The notes under the pieces: generated by a model | The model's input: the letters and a program-made list of their open reading frames with translations, nothing else | Databases searched by the model: none | Told to the model about the DNA's origin: nothing | Made by a program: the position numbers and the translations under genes | Part shown: positions 55,892 through 64,000 of the stretch, in pieces | How positions within the stretch are numbered: position 1 is the stretch's first letter | How the letters are laid out: each line of letters starts with the position of its first letter | NCBI GenBank assembly: GCA_018061005.1 | Contig: JAGOVA010000002.1 | Coordinates: forward strand, 62,001 to 126,000 | Length of the DNA stretch: 64,000 nt | Origin: Sterolibacterium sp. | GTDB taxonomy: Bacteria; Pseudomonadota; Gammaproteobacteria; Burkholderiales; Rhodocyclaceae | Reading direction: 5' to 3'

Positions 55892-58141
55892 TCAGAACTT
55901 GTAAATCGCACTCAACTGCACATTCCGCGGTGTGCCGGCGACATAGTGGCCGCGATACAGGTAATCGGCATACAGCTTGTCGCCCAGATTATTCACGTTG
56001 AACTTGAGGCGCAGATCGCGCGTCACGCCATATTCGAGCATGAGATCAGCCGTCACATAACCCGGTGCGCGGATCGTCGCGGCCTGTTGTGGAGCCATGT
56101 CGCTACGCAGATTCAGGCCGCCGCCCACGCGCCAGCGCGGTGAGAACTGCCAGGTCGTCCATAGCGTGCCGGTGTGCCTGGGCGTGAGGCCGGGGCGCGT
56201 GCCCACCTTCTCGCCCACGAGGAACGATTCACCGCTTTTCGGCCCCTTGTCGATGCGGGCGGAAGGGATCCACGCATACGACGCAAACACATCCCAGTTG
56301 TGCGTGATGCGCCCGGCAACGTCAAACTCGATCCCCGCTGCATGACGCGCACCGGAAAGCAGATACGTGGTCGGCGTGACGGAATCCTCGTCACGGTTAC
56401 GCTCGTTGTATTTGGTCGCATGGAATAGCGCCACACCGAATGTCGTATCGCCGCTGTCCGTATCCAGCTTGGCACCCAGCTCGATGTTGCGGCTGGCTTC
56501 GGGTGGCGTGTTGGAGCCGAGCGCGTCAAACTGATAGGTGTCACCCGAGGTATTGAACGACGTGCCGTAGGAAAAATGGAACGAAGCCATTGGGGTCGGT
56601 TGATACAACACGCCGAAACGCTTGCTCCACAGACTGTCGCTGCGGCTGCGCGTGCCCGTGTTCTGCCCCAGTGTGGCCGGGGTGGTCGAATAGGTCGTGT
56701 AACGGCCATCGAAACGATCCCAGCGCAGCCCCGCGATGACCTTCCAGGCATCGTTCAGCTCCAGCATGTTCTGGGCATACACCCCAAAAGCGCGGGCATC
56801 AAATTCGCGATTTCTCAGTTTGACGCGCCGCGATTCATCCACACTCGCCCCGTCATCCGGCTGCCCCAGCGTGGTCAACGGCTTGGTGAGCGTCACCCCG
56901 GCAGGCAGGGTCGGGGTATCACCATTAAAACCATCATTGGCCACATCCACCCCGGCCAGCAGGCGATTGACCTTGCCCCAGGCGGTGAACTGGCCGCTGT
57001 AATCACTTTGCAACATCTGCGTATCCAGCGTCATCGCCTTGTTGCTGGTGCCACGCGTGAGCAGCGTGGCATCACTCAGGCTGGCCGCAGTGAGCGGCGT
57101 TTTCGGGCAGTTCGCGGTCAAAGGATTGCTGGCATTGAACTGACAGAAACGCACGGCACTGGCGCGTTGATCGCGCTGAAAGTTGCCTGCCCGATACGTC
57201 GTCTTCAGTTCGCTACCATCAGCGAACCGATGGATGTGCGCCAGCGTACCAAAGAAGGCGGTGCCCGCATTCACATCACTGGCCATGCCATAATAATTTT
57301 TCGCATCCACCGGAATCAGGACACGCGCTGTTGCTCCCGCGCCCGGCGTGAGCCACGGCATGCCGTAGTTGATGCCATTGTGATTATCCAGATAGTAGAG
57401 GCTCGCCAGAAACTCGTCGCTGCTGCCGATGCCATAGCGGAAGGACGGTGCGATGCCTTTCTTGTCCAGCCCCGCACCGTATTGTCCGAAAGCCCCGGAA
57501 CCCGTCCACATCGTCGCCACGCGGAAGGCCGAGGTATCGCCTGTCTTGAGATTGAAATCCCCTTCCAGCCGCGCATACTGGCCGCTGCCGAGCGTGCCGG
57601 TAATTTCATTGCTGTTGGTCAGACGCGGCTGCTTGCTCACCTGATTGGCCACGCCCCCCGTCGAACCGCGCCCGAACAGCATGGAAGCAGAACCGCGCAG
57701 CACTTCGAGGCGGTCATAGTTGAAAGTATCGCGCTCATAGAAGGCCGGATCGCGCAGGCCATCGATGAAAATATCGCCGCTGGCCTGCAACGAAAATCCG
57801 CGCAGACGGATGTCCTCCTCACCACCTTCCGCCGCCAGAAAGCTCACCCCTGCCGTGTTGTGCAGAACCTCCTTGAAGGTGTCGAGATTGCGATCCTCGA
57901 TCAGTTTTTCCGTCACCACGGTGACCGACTGTGGAATGTCGCGCAGTTCCTGGGTGCCTTTACCAATGCGGCTGGTCGTCACCCGCAGGCTCTCCTTGCC
58001 GGTTTCTTCGGCGCGGGCTTCCACCTTCACCGGCGCCAGCGTGGTTTCTGCCAGAACGGACGAACTGGCCGACAAGCCCAGCCCCAGTGAGACTGTCAGC
58101 AAGCTCATGCCGCAGACGGGTTTTCGGGTAGATGCAGACAT
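55892..58141 (-). CDS. TonB-dependent siderophore receptor
   Basis: 749 residues with a signal peptide, a plug domain (RDIPQSVTVVTEKLIEDRNL ... VEVLRG in the form LEVLRGSASMLFGRGSTGGV) and a 22-strand barrel ending in the terminal aromatic IYKF. It should bind a ferric siderophore and import it with TonB-ExbBD energy. It is the last gene of the operon that begins at 61432, which has a Fur box. The plug text RLRGFSLQASGDIFIDGLRD is typical of FhuA/FpvA-like hydroxamate or mixed siderophore receptors. The ligand is not known. Confidence 0.95.
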   Translation of the reverse strand: MSASTRKPVCGMSLLTVSLGLGLSASSSVLAETTLAPVKVEARAEETGKESLRVTTSRIGKGTQELRDIPQSVTVVTEKLIEDRNLDTFKEVLHNTAGVSFLAAEGGEEDIRLRGFSLQASGDIFIDGLRDPAFYERDTFNYDRLEVLRGSASMLFGRGSTGGVANQVSKQPRLTNSNEITGTLGSGQYARLEGDFNLKTGDTSAFRVATMWTGSGAFGQYGAGLDKKGIAPSFRYGIGSSDEFLASLYYLDNHNGINYGMPWLTPGAGATARVLIPVDAKNYYGMASDVNAGTAFFGTLAHIHRFADGSELKTTYRAGNFQRDQRASAVRFCQFNASNPLTANCPKTPLTAASLSDATLLTRGTSNKAMTLDTQMLQSDYSGQFTAWGKVNRLLAGVDVANDGFNGDTPTLPAGVTLTKPLTTLGQPDDGASVDESRRVKLRNREFDARAFGVYAQNMLELNDAWKVIAGLRWDRFDGRYTTYSTTPATLGQNTGTRSRSDSLWSKRFGVLYQPTPMASFHFSYGTSFNTSGDTYQFDALGSNTPPEASRNIELGAKLDTDSGDTTFGVALFHATKYNERNRDEDSVTPTTYLLSGARHAAGIEFDVAGRITHNWDVFASYAWIPSARIDKGPKSGESFLVGEKVGTRPGLTPRHTGTLWTTWQFSPRWRVGGGLNLRSDMAPQQAATIRAPGYVTADLMLEYGVTRDLRLKFNVNNLGDKLYADYLYRGHYVAGTPRNVQLSAIYKF

Positions 58142-58194
58142 GCTTCAAACTCCTTTAATTAGGTCAATAATCAGCGATTCAATGATTCAACGAT

Positions 58195-58611
58195 TCAACG
58201 AGGGGGCAAGGTTACAAAGCCGATCCGCGTCAATCCCGTGCGCGCGGCGGCTGACATGACTTCGGCCACTTTTTCATACGGGGTGCTGCGCTCGGCATTG
58301 AGGTGCAATTCGGGCTGCGGTTGCAGACGGGCTGCGGCCTGCAACTTCGCTGACAACTCGGCCTGCGTGACCACCATGCGGTTCCAATACACCTGCCCTG
58401 CGGCATCAATACTCAGTTGCAGGGTGTCCGGACGCGGCTGATTGGGGATGGCGGCCGCACGCGGCAGATCGACCTTGACCGCATTCGTCAGCATCGGTGC
58501 GGCGACGATAAAAATCACCAGCAGCACCAGCATCACGTCGATCAACGGCACCATGTTGATCTCGGCCAGCGACTCATCGCTCCCGATTTCTGAAAATGAA
58601 CCAAAGCTCAT
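58195..58611 (-). CDS. exbD: ExbD, TonB energy-transduction protein
   Basis: 138 residues with one N-terminal helix (MVPLIDVMLVLLVIFIVAAP) carrying the essential D25, then a periplasmic domain ending VGFVTLPPR in its local form (RIGFVTLPPR). AAGGAG precedes ATG 58611. Partner of the ExbB gene upstream. Confidence 0.94.
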   Translation of the reverse strand: MSFGSFSEIGSDESLAEINMVPLIDVMLVLLVIFIVAAPMLTNAVKVDLPRAAAIPNQPRPDTLQLSIDAAGQVYWNRMVVTQAELSAKLQAAARLQPQPELHLNAERSTPYEKVAEVMSAAARTGLTRIGFVTLPPR

Positions 58612-58656
58612 TTTGATCTCCTTTTAACTTGAAAGTCACGCGAACGACTCTGAATG

Positions 58657-58678
58657 CCCTCCCCCTTGAGGGGGAGGG
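58657..58678. repeat. GC-rich hairpin between exbB and exbD
   Basis: CCCTCCCCC (58657-58665) and GGGGGAGGG (58670-58678) form a 9-bp stem with a TTGA loop. The sequence resembles a dispersed intergenic element. It sits in the 97-bp exbB-exbD gap and could tune expression of the downstream genes. Confidence 0.75.
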
Positions 58679-58708
58679 GTTGGGGGAGATGGGTGGCCAT
58701 GGCTATCT

Positions 58709-59482
58709 TCAGGCAGCTGAATTGGCGACGACGCGGGCAATGATGCGATCCGACGTCGCTACCACATCGGCGCCATTTCCGGCTTCCGGGCTGCTCTTCA
58801 GGCCGGTGGCGAGGAAGGTGAATACGTCATGGGCAAACGAATCCAGCTCCGCCAGTGTGTTGCGGCTGGATCGCGCAAAAGCGTTGTAGGCCACCGCTGC
58901 AGGAATCGCCACGGCCAGACCGAGTGCGGTCATGATCAGGGCTTCCCCCACGGGACCAGCCACCTGATCGAGCGTGCCTTGTCCGCTGGCACCAATCGCA
59001 ATCAGTGCGTGATAGATGCCCCACACCGTGCCAAACAGGCCGACAAACGGTGCGGTTGAAGCCACGGTCGCCAGAAAGCTCTGGCCGTACTCCAGACGCG
59101 CACGATCCTGGGCAATGGCGCGCTTGAGGGCGCGGGTAAGAAATTCATCTGAGGTGCCAGCATCAATCAGGCCGCGTGTTTTATGGCCTTCCCGCGCGGC
59201 GCGATGCTGCTCGATGGCTGTGAAGCCATGATGCACCAGATGCGAGAACGCATCGGTCACACCGGTTTCACGCAGTCGCCGCGCCACATCATCGAGGCTG
59301 CCTGCCTGCCAGAACGCAGCCATGAAATCCGCACTGCGCCGCCGTGCACCCAGCAGCCGGATTCCTTTGATGACAATCAGGTACCAACTACCGATCGACG
59401 CGACCAGCAGCACGCACAGGATGAAGCGCGCGACGCCATCGGCATCCGCAAGAAAATGGCCGAAGCCCAGGGCGTTTTCCAT
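58709..59482 (-). CDS. exbB: ExbB (MotA/TolQ/ExbB proton channel)
   Basis: 257 residues with three helices: near residues 14-36, ATVASTAPFVGLFGTVWGIY and GLAVAIPAAVAYNAFARSSR. The TASTAPFVGLFGTVWGI block is the channel signature of ExbB/TolQ. It pairs with ExbD and TonB. Its ATG is 2 nt past the tonB stop. Confidence 0.95.
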   Translation of the reverse strand: MENALGFGHFLADADGVARFILCVLLVASIGSWYLIVIKGIRLLGARRRSADFMAAFWQAGSLDDVARRLRETGVTDAFSHLVHHGFTAIEQHRAAREGHKTRGLIDAGTSDEFLTRALKRAIAQDRARLEYGQSFLATVASTAPFVGLFGTVWGIYHALIAIGASGQGTLDQVAGPVGEALIMTALGLAVAIPAAVAYNAFARSSRNTLAELDSFAHDVFTFLATGLKSSPEAGNGADVVATSDRIIARVVANSAA

Positions 59483-59484
59483 GA

Positions 59485-60183
59485 CTACTCCTTCAATGAA
59501 AAGATGATGGGCACCAGCACGCTGGCAGCGACCGCCTCGCTGCCCTGACGTGCTGGCACGAACTTCCAGCGGCTCACCGCTGCCAATGCCGATTGATCCA
59601 GCCGCGTCGAACCGCTACTGGTGTGAATGTCCACTTCGCCCGCCTGCCCGCTGGCGGCTACCTGCACCCGCAGCAGCACCCGGCCTTCTTCCTTCATGCG
59701 CCGTGAAATGAGGGGGTAGACGGGCTTCGGATTATCGAGATAGGCCGCATCAAAGCGCGGCGGGCTGGGCGAGGCAATCACTGCGGGTGCGGATGCGCTG
59801 GCTGATGCCGCAGACACCTGGGCCGCTGAACTCGTCGTGGCGACCGGGCTGGCCTGCGGCGCAACCACCTGCTCAACCGGTGGCGCGACGGCAACCCGCG
59901 TAGCCGGCTCAACTGGCGCTGTGCTGCTGACGATGCGCGGCGGCGTGACCGCCGGTTTGACGGGCACGGATTTAACGGCGGGCGCCGCTACCGGTACAGG
60001 TTCCGGGGTCACCGCCTGCGCCGGTTCGAGCAGGCTGACGCTGAGCACGACGGGTGCCACCGGATTGACTGGTGCCCTCATCTGCCACAGCAGCATCAGC
60101 AAGCCCAGATGCGCCACGACCACACCCAGCAGCGCCATTTTGGACAAGCGCGGCGAGGCGTGCGTAGGCCGATCGACCTTCAT
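59485..60183 (-). CDS. tonB: TonB
   Basis: 232 residues. One N-terminal anchor helix (MALLGVVVAHLGLLMLLWQM), a Pro/Val/Ala-rich spacer across the periplasm and a C-terminal TonB domain with DNPKPVYPLISRRMKEEGRV and TRLDQSALAAVSRWKFVPAR. I chose ATG 60183; a longer frame upstream has no family support. It transmits proton-motive force to the receptor at 55892. Confidence 0.93.
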   Translation of the reverse strand: MKVDRPTHASPRLSKMALLGVVVAHLGLLMLLWQMRAPVNPVAPVVLSVSLLEPAQAVTPEPVPVAAPAVKSVPVKPAVTPPRIVSSTAPVEPATRVAVAPPVEQVVAPQASPVATTSSAAQVSAASASASAPAVIASPSPPRFDAAYLDNPKPVYPLISRRMKEEGRVLLRVQVAASGQAGEVDIHTSSGSTRLDQSALAAVSRWKFVPARQGSEAVAASVLVPIIFSLKE

Positions 60184-60319
60184 CAAGACCACCCAATGGT
60201 CAGCGGCAGCGGCATCAACTGACCACACGCCAGCAGGCTCACCAGCAAAACCGCCCCGCTGCAGGGCGCGCGCAGCCATCGTCGACAGGAGGCCAGCGAA
60301 ATAGACATGATGCAGTCCA

Positions 60320-61432
60320 TCAAGCCAGCAAAGCCCAGTGATTACCTGCCGCCATACCGGTGGGCCAGCGCATCATCTGCGCCGTTTCACGCGGATGCCA
60401 GCGTGCCAGCCCCAGCCCGCCACCGATCGCCACGCCCGGCGCATCGGCCAGCGGCCACAAGCCACAGGGGTTCTGCACTTCACCGATGGTCAGCAATTCA
60501 GCCGCCTGCTGCGGTCGCCACAGTACGATCCGGTTGGCACGCTGTGCCGTCAGCACAAAGCCGCCATCCGGCCCGGCGGCCACGTCCCCGGCATAACCGT
60601 CTGCCACCACATGGCTGGGAATCTCCAGTGTCTGACCATCCCAGATCGCCAGCACGGGGGCTTCGCGCCGCTGCGCCGGGTCGTCATGCTCGGCCTGCAA
60701 ACCCAGCCCGAGCAACACCTTGCCCGAACTTGCGGTCGGCTGATTCCAGGCAATGTGATGCGGACTCAAACGCTTGTCACGCAACGACCACTCACCGAGC
60801 TTTTCGCCGCTGCCCGCATCCATGCGCACCAGATTCGGCTGCATTCTCTCCAGATTGCGCTTGTCCCCCGTGGGCGTGCGGGGAATCCCGCCATTCGCCA
60901 CAATCAACCGGCCTTCCGCATCAACCAGAATCTGATGCGGGTCGATGCCATGCGTGCGGTGTTCCGCCACCTTGCGCATGTCCCGCGCATCCCGCACGCT
61001 CACCCAGCCTTCGCCGCTCTTGCGATCGGTTTCACCGGTGTACAGCCACTGTCCATCGTGGCTGGCGATCACATGACCATCAAACGTCCGCACATCGCCT
61101 TCCTCGACAGACGCAATACGATGACTCACCCGCCCTTCGGCATCCACGCGCAACATCCAGGTACCCGGGCGCGTCGCCACCGCCAGAAAACCGCCCCCCG
61201 CTTCCGGCACGATGGCGTGCGGCAGCGTCGGTGTGGTGACCGCAAACTGCGGCGTCAGGCGGCCTTCCGCCCAATCCACCTGCAATGCGCCAATCTGGAA
61301 TTCCTGCCCGTTCATGCGCCAGCCGCCACCCACCCGCACGCGACGACCTTCCGTTGCAGCCGCGACCCATCCTGGCAAAGCGGCACTACCCAGCAACGCA
61401 CTCAACTGCCACAAAAACTGACGACGACGCAT
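60320..61432 (-). CDS. DUF1513 beta-propeller protein, iron-regulated
   Basis: 370 residues. The Arg-rich start MRRRQFLWQLSALLGSAALP resembles a Tat signal (RRRQFL), so it is probably exported folded. A seven-bladed propeller-like body follows, with blocks such as TGETDRKSGEGWVSVRDARD, HGIDPHQILVDAEGRLIVAN and PNLVRMDAGSGEKLGEWSLR. DUF1513 proteins often sit with imelysin or other iron-uptake genes. GGGAGA precedes ATG 61432. It is the first gene behind the Fur box at 61459. Confidence 0.85.
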   Translation of the reverse strand: MRRRQFLWQLSALLGSAALPGWVAAATEGRRVRVGGGWRMNGQEFQIGALQVDWAEGRLTPQFAVTTPTLPHAIVPEAGGGFLAVATRPGTWMLRVDAEGRVSHRIASVEEGDVRTFDGHVIASHDGQWLYTGETDRKSGEGWVSVRDARDMRKVAEHRTHGIDPHQILVDAEGRLIVANGGIPRTPTGDKRNLERMQPNLVRMDAGSGEKLGEWSLRDKRLSPHHIAWNQPTASSGKVLLGLGLQAEHDDPAQRREAPVLAIWDGQTLEIPSHVVADGYAGDVAAGPDGGFVLTAQRANRIVLWRPQQAAELLTIGEVQNPCGLWPLADAPGVAIGGGLGLARWHPRETAQMMRWPTGMAAGNHWALLA

Positions 61433-61458
61433 GGTGATCTCCCGAAAGTCCAATAAGT

Positions 61459-61483
61459 GATAATGAGAATGTTTCTCATTATC
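61459..61483. promoter_or_regulatory. Fur box
   Basis: GATAATGAGAA (61459-61469), TGT and TTCTCATTATC (61473-61483) form a perfect 11-bp inverted repeat that closely matches the Fur consensus. It lies 26 bp upstream of the DUF1513 ATG on the minus strand and 137 bp from the divergent CocE-like gene. Iron-replete Fur should repress the TonB-receptor operon, and perhaps the divergent gene too. Confidence 0.93.
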
Positions 61484-61620
61484 TTGAAATACACAGGTTG
61501 TGTCAAGCTATTTCAGCTTCTTTCAAACAACGGTTTGAATTCCATCTGACTTCGGGATAACATCCACGACACAAAAAACAGCCTGGACAAACAGGCTCCA
61601 TTCACCAAGGAGGAATGACC

Positions 61621-63777
61621 GTGTCACATCTTTACAAAAGCCGCACGCTGGCTTGTCTGGGCGCAATCATCTGCACGCTTTCGCTGACCGCCTGCAACGG
61701 CGGCTCCAACTCGGATGACGCGGCCAGCCCCCCTCCCCCCATCAGCCCCAGCCAGCCAGCCCTGCCTGCCGGGCCACAGGTTCCACCCCCCAGCTACCCG
61801 GGCATCGGCAGCTCCAGCGGCAGCAGCACCACCCTGGGCACACGGCTGCTGACCAGCCAGGCCAACCCGCCCATCGTCAGCAATGCGCTGGGCAAATGGC
61901 GCAACTACGCACGCACCCCGGACTACGCCGGGATCGCCAAGCTGCCTCTGCAGTTCATCACCACGCGTAACGGACAAAAGCTCGCCGTGCTGGTGGCTGT
62001 CCCGGCGGATGCCAAGGGCAACGCCATCAGCGGCCAGTTCCCGGTGATCCTCACCCAGAACGCTTATCGCATCGACCTGGGCAACGCACTCTCCAGCATC
62101 ATGCCGATTGCCAGCACCCTGGGGATTGGTGGCGCGGATCAATTTTTGATCCGCCGGGGTTACATTTCCGTCACGGTCGACACCCTGGGCTCCGGCATGT
62201 CAGACGGCGAACTGAACCTGTTTGGCACCACCGAGCAGGCGACTTACGCCGATACCGTCAATTGGGTAACCCAGCAGCCCTGGTCGAACGGCACGATCGG
62301 CGTGGCCGGAACATCGTATCTGGGCATCAGCTCGTTGTTCACTGCGGCGCAGCGTCACCCTTCGGTCAAAACGGCCTTCGTGAATATCCCGATGGGCGAC
62401 CCCTGGCGGGACACCATCGGCACCGGCGGCATGCTCAACGGCTGGTTCATTTCCAACTGGCTGCCGCTAACCCAGAACCTCAGCGTCTTCAACGATGCCG
62501 CCATTACCAAATACCCGCAATATGCCGACCAGATCAAAGCGGCCACACAACAGCATATATCCGCCATCTACAACGTCATCCTGCCGCTGATTAATAATAC
62601 CCTCGCCGGACAAACGGGCTATGCCTCTGACGACGGCACATTCTGGTCTGACCGTTCGCCCATCGAGCAGGCGCACAAAATCCAGGTGCCGACCTTCGTC
62701 ATCGGCTCATCCAGCGACATCTTCCAGCGCAACGAGCCGCTGCTCTACGAACAGCTCAAGCGCAATGTCCCCACCAAGATGCTGATTGTGCCGGGCGCGC
62801 ATGCCGAATCCATCCTGTCGGCGCTCATCAACAACAACAATCCGCTCGAAAACGGCGCACCCATGGCGGCGGGGCTCATGCTGCAGTGGTTTGACAAATA
62901 CCTGAAAGGCATCAACAGCGGTGCAGAGTTGCAGCCCAACGTCACCCAGTATGTTAACGGCTTGAGCAGCGGCTTGCCGGGCTACACCACCTCGACCGAC
63001 TGGCCGCACCCGCAGGCCATGCCGCAGCGGCTCTGGCTGCGTGGCGACATGTCGCTGACCACCACCGCCCCCAGCGGCAGCGAGGCCACACACAGCGTCC
63101 GCGAACCGGCGGCTCCTGTGGTCAGGGCCGGCAGCAACAAGGAAGGTAATCTCGCGCGCGGCTGGGTGGTTCCTGCCGACGGCAGCGAAAAATCCATCAG
63201 CTGGCTGCAATGGAGCCTGGGCTTTGTCATGCCGTTGTTCGACTGGTACCGGGAAAGCGATACCGTGGAAAAGCTGCAGGGCGCGCTCAACTACGAAACC
63301 GGCACGATGACCACCGATTACTACATCAACGGCCCCATCCAGGCAGACATCTGGATGTCATCCACCGCCACCGAAGCCGCGCTCTCGGTGCGGATCGATG
63401 ACGTCGGCACAGATGGCGTGGCGCGCCCCATCACCAATGGCCTGATGTCGGCCGCCTTCCGCACCGTCGACACCAGCCGCTCACGTTACCTCAGCGGCGA
63501 AATGATCCAGCCCTGGCATCCGTACACCCTGGCCTCGAAGCAATTGCTCGTCCCCGGCCAGCCAGTGCTCGTGCCCGTGGAAATCTTCCCCGCCGCAGCC
63601 GTCATCAAGAAGGGGCATCGGCTGAGGGTTTCCATCAGTGCCAGCAATCAGGCACAAGGGGTCTGGAACTACCCATCGCAGGCTTTGGCCAACGGCGGTG
63701 TCACCACCATCTACAATGAGAGTGGTCACGCGTCCAGCGTGGTCTTGCCCGTGCTGCCAAGCACGCTACTTAAGTAA
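61621..63777 (+). CDS. CocE/NonD-family hydrolase, predicted lipoprotein
   Basis: 718 residues from GTG 61621; AAGGAGGA at 61607-61614 is 6 nt away, whereas ATG 61615 directly touches it. A lipobox L-T-A-C gives the lipidated C25. A Ser/Pro-rich linker precedes an X-Pro dipeptidyl-peptidase-like alpha/beta hydrolase with the nucleophile S232 in VAGTSYLGIS, the acid region FVIGSSSDIF and the His in VPGAHAES. The C-terminal jelly-roll ends before VLPVLPSTLLK. It would hydrolyse esters or amides at the cell surface. It is divergent from the Fur-box operon. Confidence 0.88.
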   Translation: MSHLYKSRTLACLGAIICTLSLTACNGGSNSDDAASPPPPISPSQPALPAGPQVPPPSYPGIGSSSGSSTTLGTRLLTSQANPPIVSNALGKWRNYARTPDYAGIAKLPLQFITTRNGQKLAVLVAVPADAKGNAISGQFPVILTQNAYRIDLGNALSSIMPIASTLGIGGADQFLIRRGYISVTVDTLGSGMSDGELNLFGTTEQATYADTVNWVTQQPWSNGTIGVAGTSYLGISSLFTAAQRHPSVKTAFVNIPMGDPWRDTIGTGGMLNGWFISNWLPLTQNLSVFNDAAITKYPQYADQIKAATQQHISAIYNVILPLINNTLAGQTGYASDDGTFWSDRSPIEQAHKIQVPTFVIGSSSDIFQRNEPLLYEQLKRNVPTKMLIVPGAHAESILSALINNNNPLENGAPMAAGLMLQWFDKYLKGINSGAELQPNVTQYVNGLSSGLPGYTTSTDWPHPQAMPQRLWLRGDMSLTTTAPSGSEATHSVREPAAPVVRAGSNKEGNLARGWVVPADGSEKSISWLQWSLGFVMPLFDWYRESDTVEKLQGALNYETGTMTTDYYINGPIQADIWMSSTATEAALSVRIDDVGTDGVARPITNGLMSAAFRTVDTSRSRYLSGEMIQPWHPYTLASKQLLVPGQPVLVPVEIFPAAAVIKKGHRLRVSISASNQAQGVWNYPSQALANGGVTTIYNESGHASSVVLPVLPSTLLK

Positions 63778-63824
63778 TAGGTACAATCGGCGACCAATGA
63801 CATCCCTCACAGGTCGCCTCCGCC

Positions 63825-64000
63825 ATGCACACGCCATCGACCCCTGCCCGACATTCCTCCCTCTCCACCCGGCTGCTGTGGGCGGGGGGTGGGGTCATGG
63901 CGCTGGTGACGGCCACCCTGGTCGGCATCGGATTTGAACTGAAAAGTGCGGCACTGGAAGAAGCCGGGCTGGCAGCGGCGAATTCCGCCCTGAAAAGCGC
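63825..64000 (+). CDS. Start of a membrane signalling protein, cut by window end
   Basis: 58 residues are visible: MHTPSTPARHSSLSTRLLWA, then GGGVMALVTATLVGIGFELK and SAALEEAGLAAANSALK. One N-terminal helix followed by a charged helical start suggests a sensor (chemoreceptor, kinase or diguanylate cyclase). The family cannot be decided from this piece. ATG 63825 is 48 nt after the hydrolase stop. Confidence 0.55.
   Translation, partial: MHTPSTPARHSSLSTRLLWAGGGVMALVTATLVGIGFELKSAALEEAGLAAANSALKS

Noticed and set aside
56576..58090. 504-codon plus-strand frame
   Set aside because: Antisense to the TonB-dependent receptor; no recognisable domain.
60338..61456. 372-codon plus-strand frame
   Set aside because: Antisense to the DUF1513 gene; high in His/Arg/Pro without a family pattern.
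61615..61620. ATG 61615 as start of the CocE-like hydrolase
   Set aside because: The AAGGAGGA element touches this ATG; GTG 61621 has normal spacing.

Overview
This window looks like a chromosomal segment of a GC-rich betaproteobacterium, probably near Rhodocyclales or Nitrosomonadales. The placement is an inference from gene content: a PhaM-type PHA-granule protein, bifunctional-type ArgA, PhaM/ClpSA/RpiA/YggX housekeeping genes, a type I-C CRISPR locus and DUF1840/DUF2905 proteins. Coding is dense, mostly in short operons. I saw no rRNA or tRNA gene and no complete insertion sequence.

Layout. 1-4567: a very GC-rich catabolic-looking operon (two tandem SDRs, a truncated epimerase, an EthD-like protein and a DUF1295 membrane reductase) with a divergent AraC regulator cut by the window start. 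4729-22924: housekeeping and metabolism, including ParA, epimerase, UvrD, a membrane-anchored methyltransferase, RraA-like protein, isocitrate lyase, 5-FTHF cyclo-ligase, Slt, CCA-adding enzyme, alpha/beta hydrolase, LplT-PlsC fusion and MetH. 23066-30484: a type I-C CRISPR-Cas locus. 29689-32851: a mosaic of phage tail and head gene fragments, small membrane proteins and a DUF2442-HTH protein. 32911-45000: Bcr/CflA exporter, ComM, thioesterase, PhaM, a two-component pair, an orphan ParA, DUF808 protein, a 35-residue lipoprotein, ClpA and ClpS. 45159-50018: an SH3 envelope protein, a secreted BON-caspase and a large DUF349 protein in one transcription unit. 50036-55861: thioesterase, RpiA, YggX, ArgA, PPK2, RsmE and a thioredoxin-fold protein. 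55892-61483: an iron operon (DUF1513, TonB, ExbB, ExbD, TonB-dependent receptor) behind a near-perfect Fur box, with a CocE-type lipoprotein hydrolase running divergently.

The most unusual part is the CRISPR region. A deletion joins the 3' part of cas3 to the 5' part of cas7, so cas5c and cas8c are missing, cas7 has lost its start and Cas3 its C-terminal domain. The adaptation genes cas4, cas1 and cas2 and a 12-repeat array remain intact. A DUF433/DUF5615 toxin-antitoxin-like pair sits inside the cas operon. After repeat 12 the array runs directly into about 759 bp of collinear phage tail-cassette DNA, which ends exactly at a thirteenth, slightly degenerate repeat. This looks like phage DNA captured inside the array, possibly by recombination between spacers and their protospacers. 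The second candidate system is the SH3 protein / secreted orthocaspase / DUF349 cassette.
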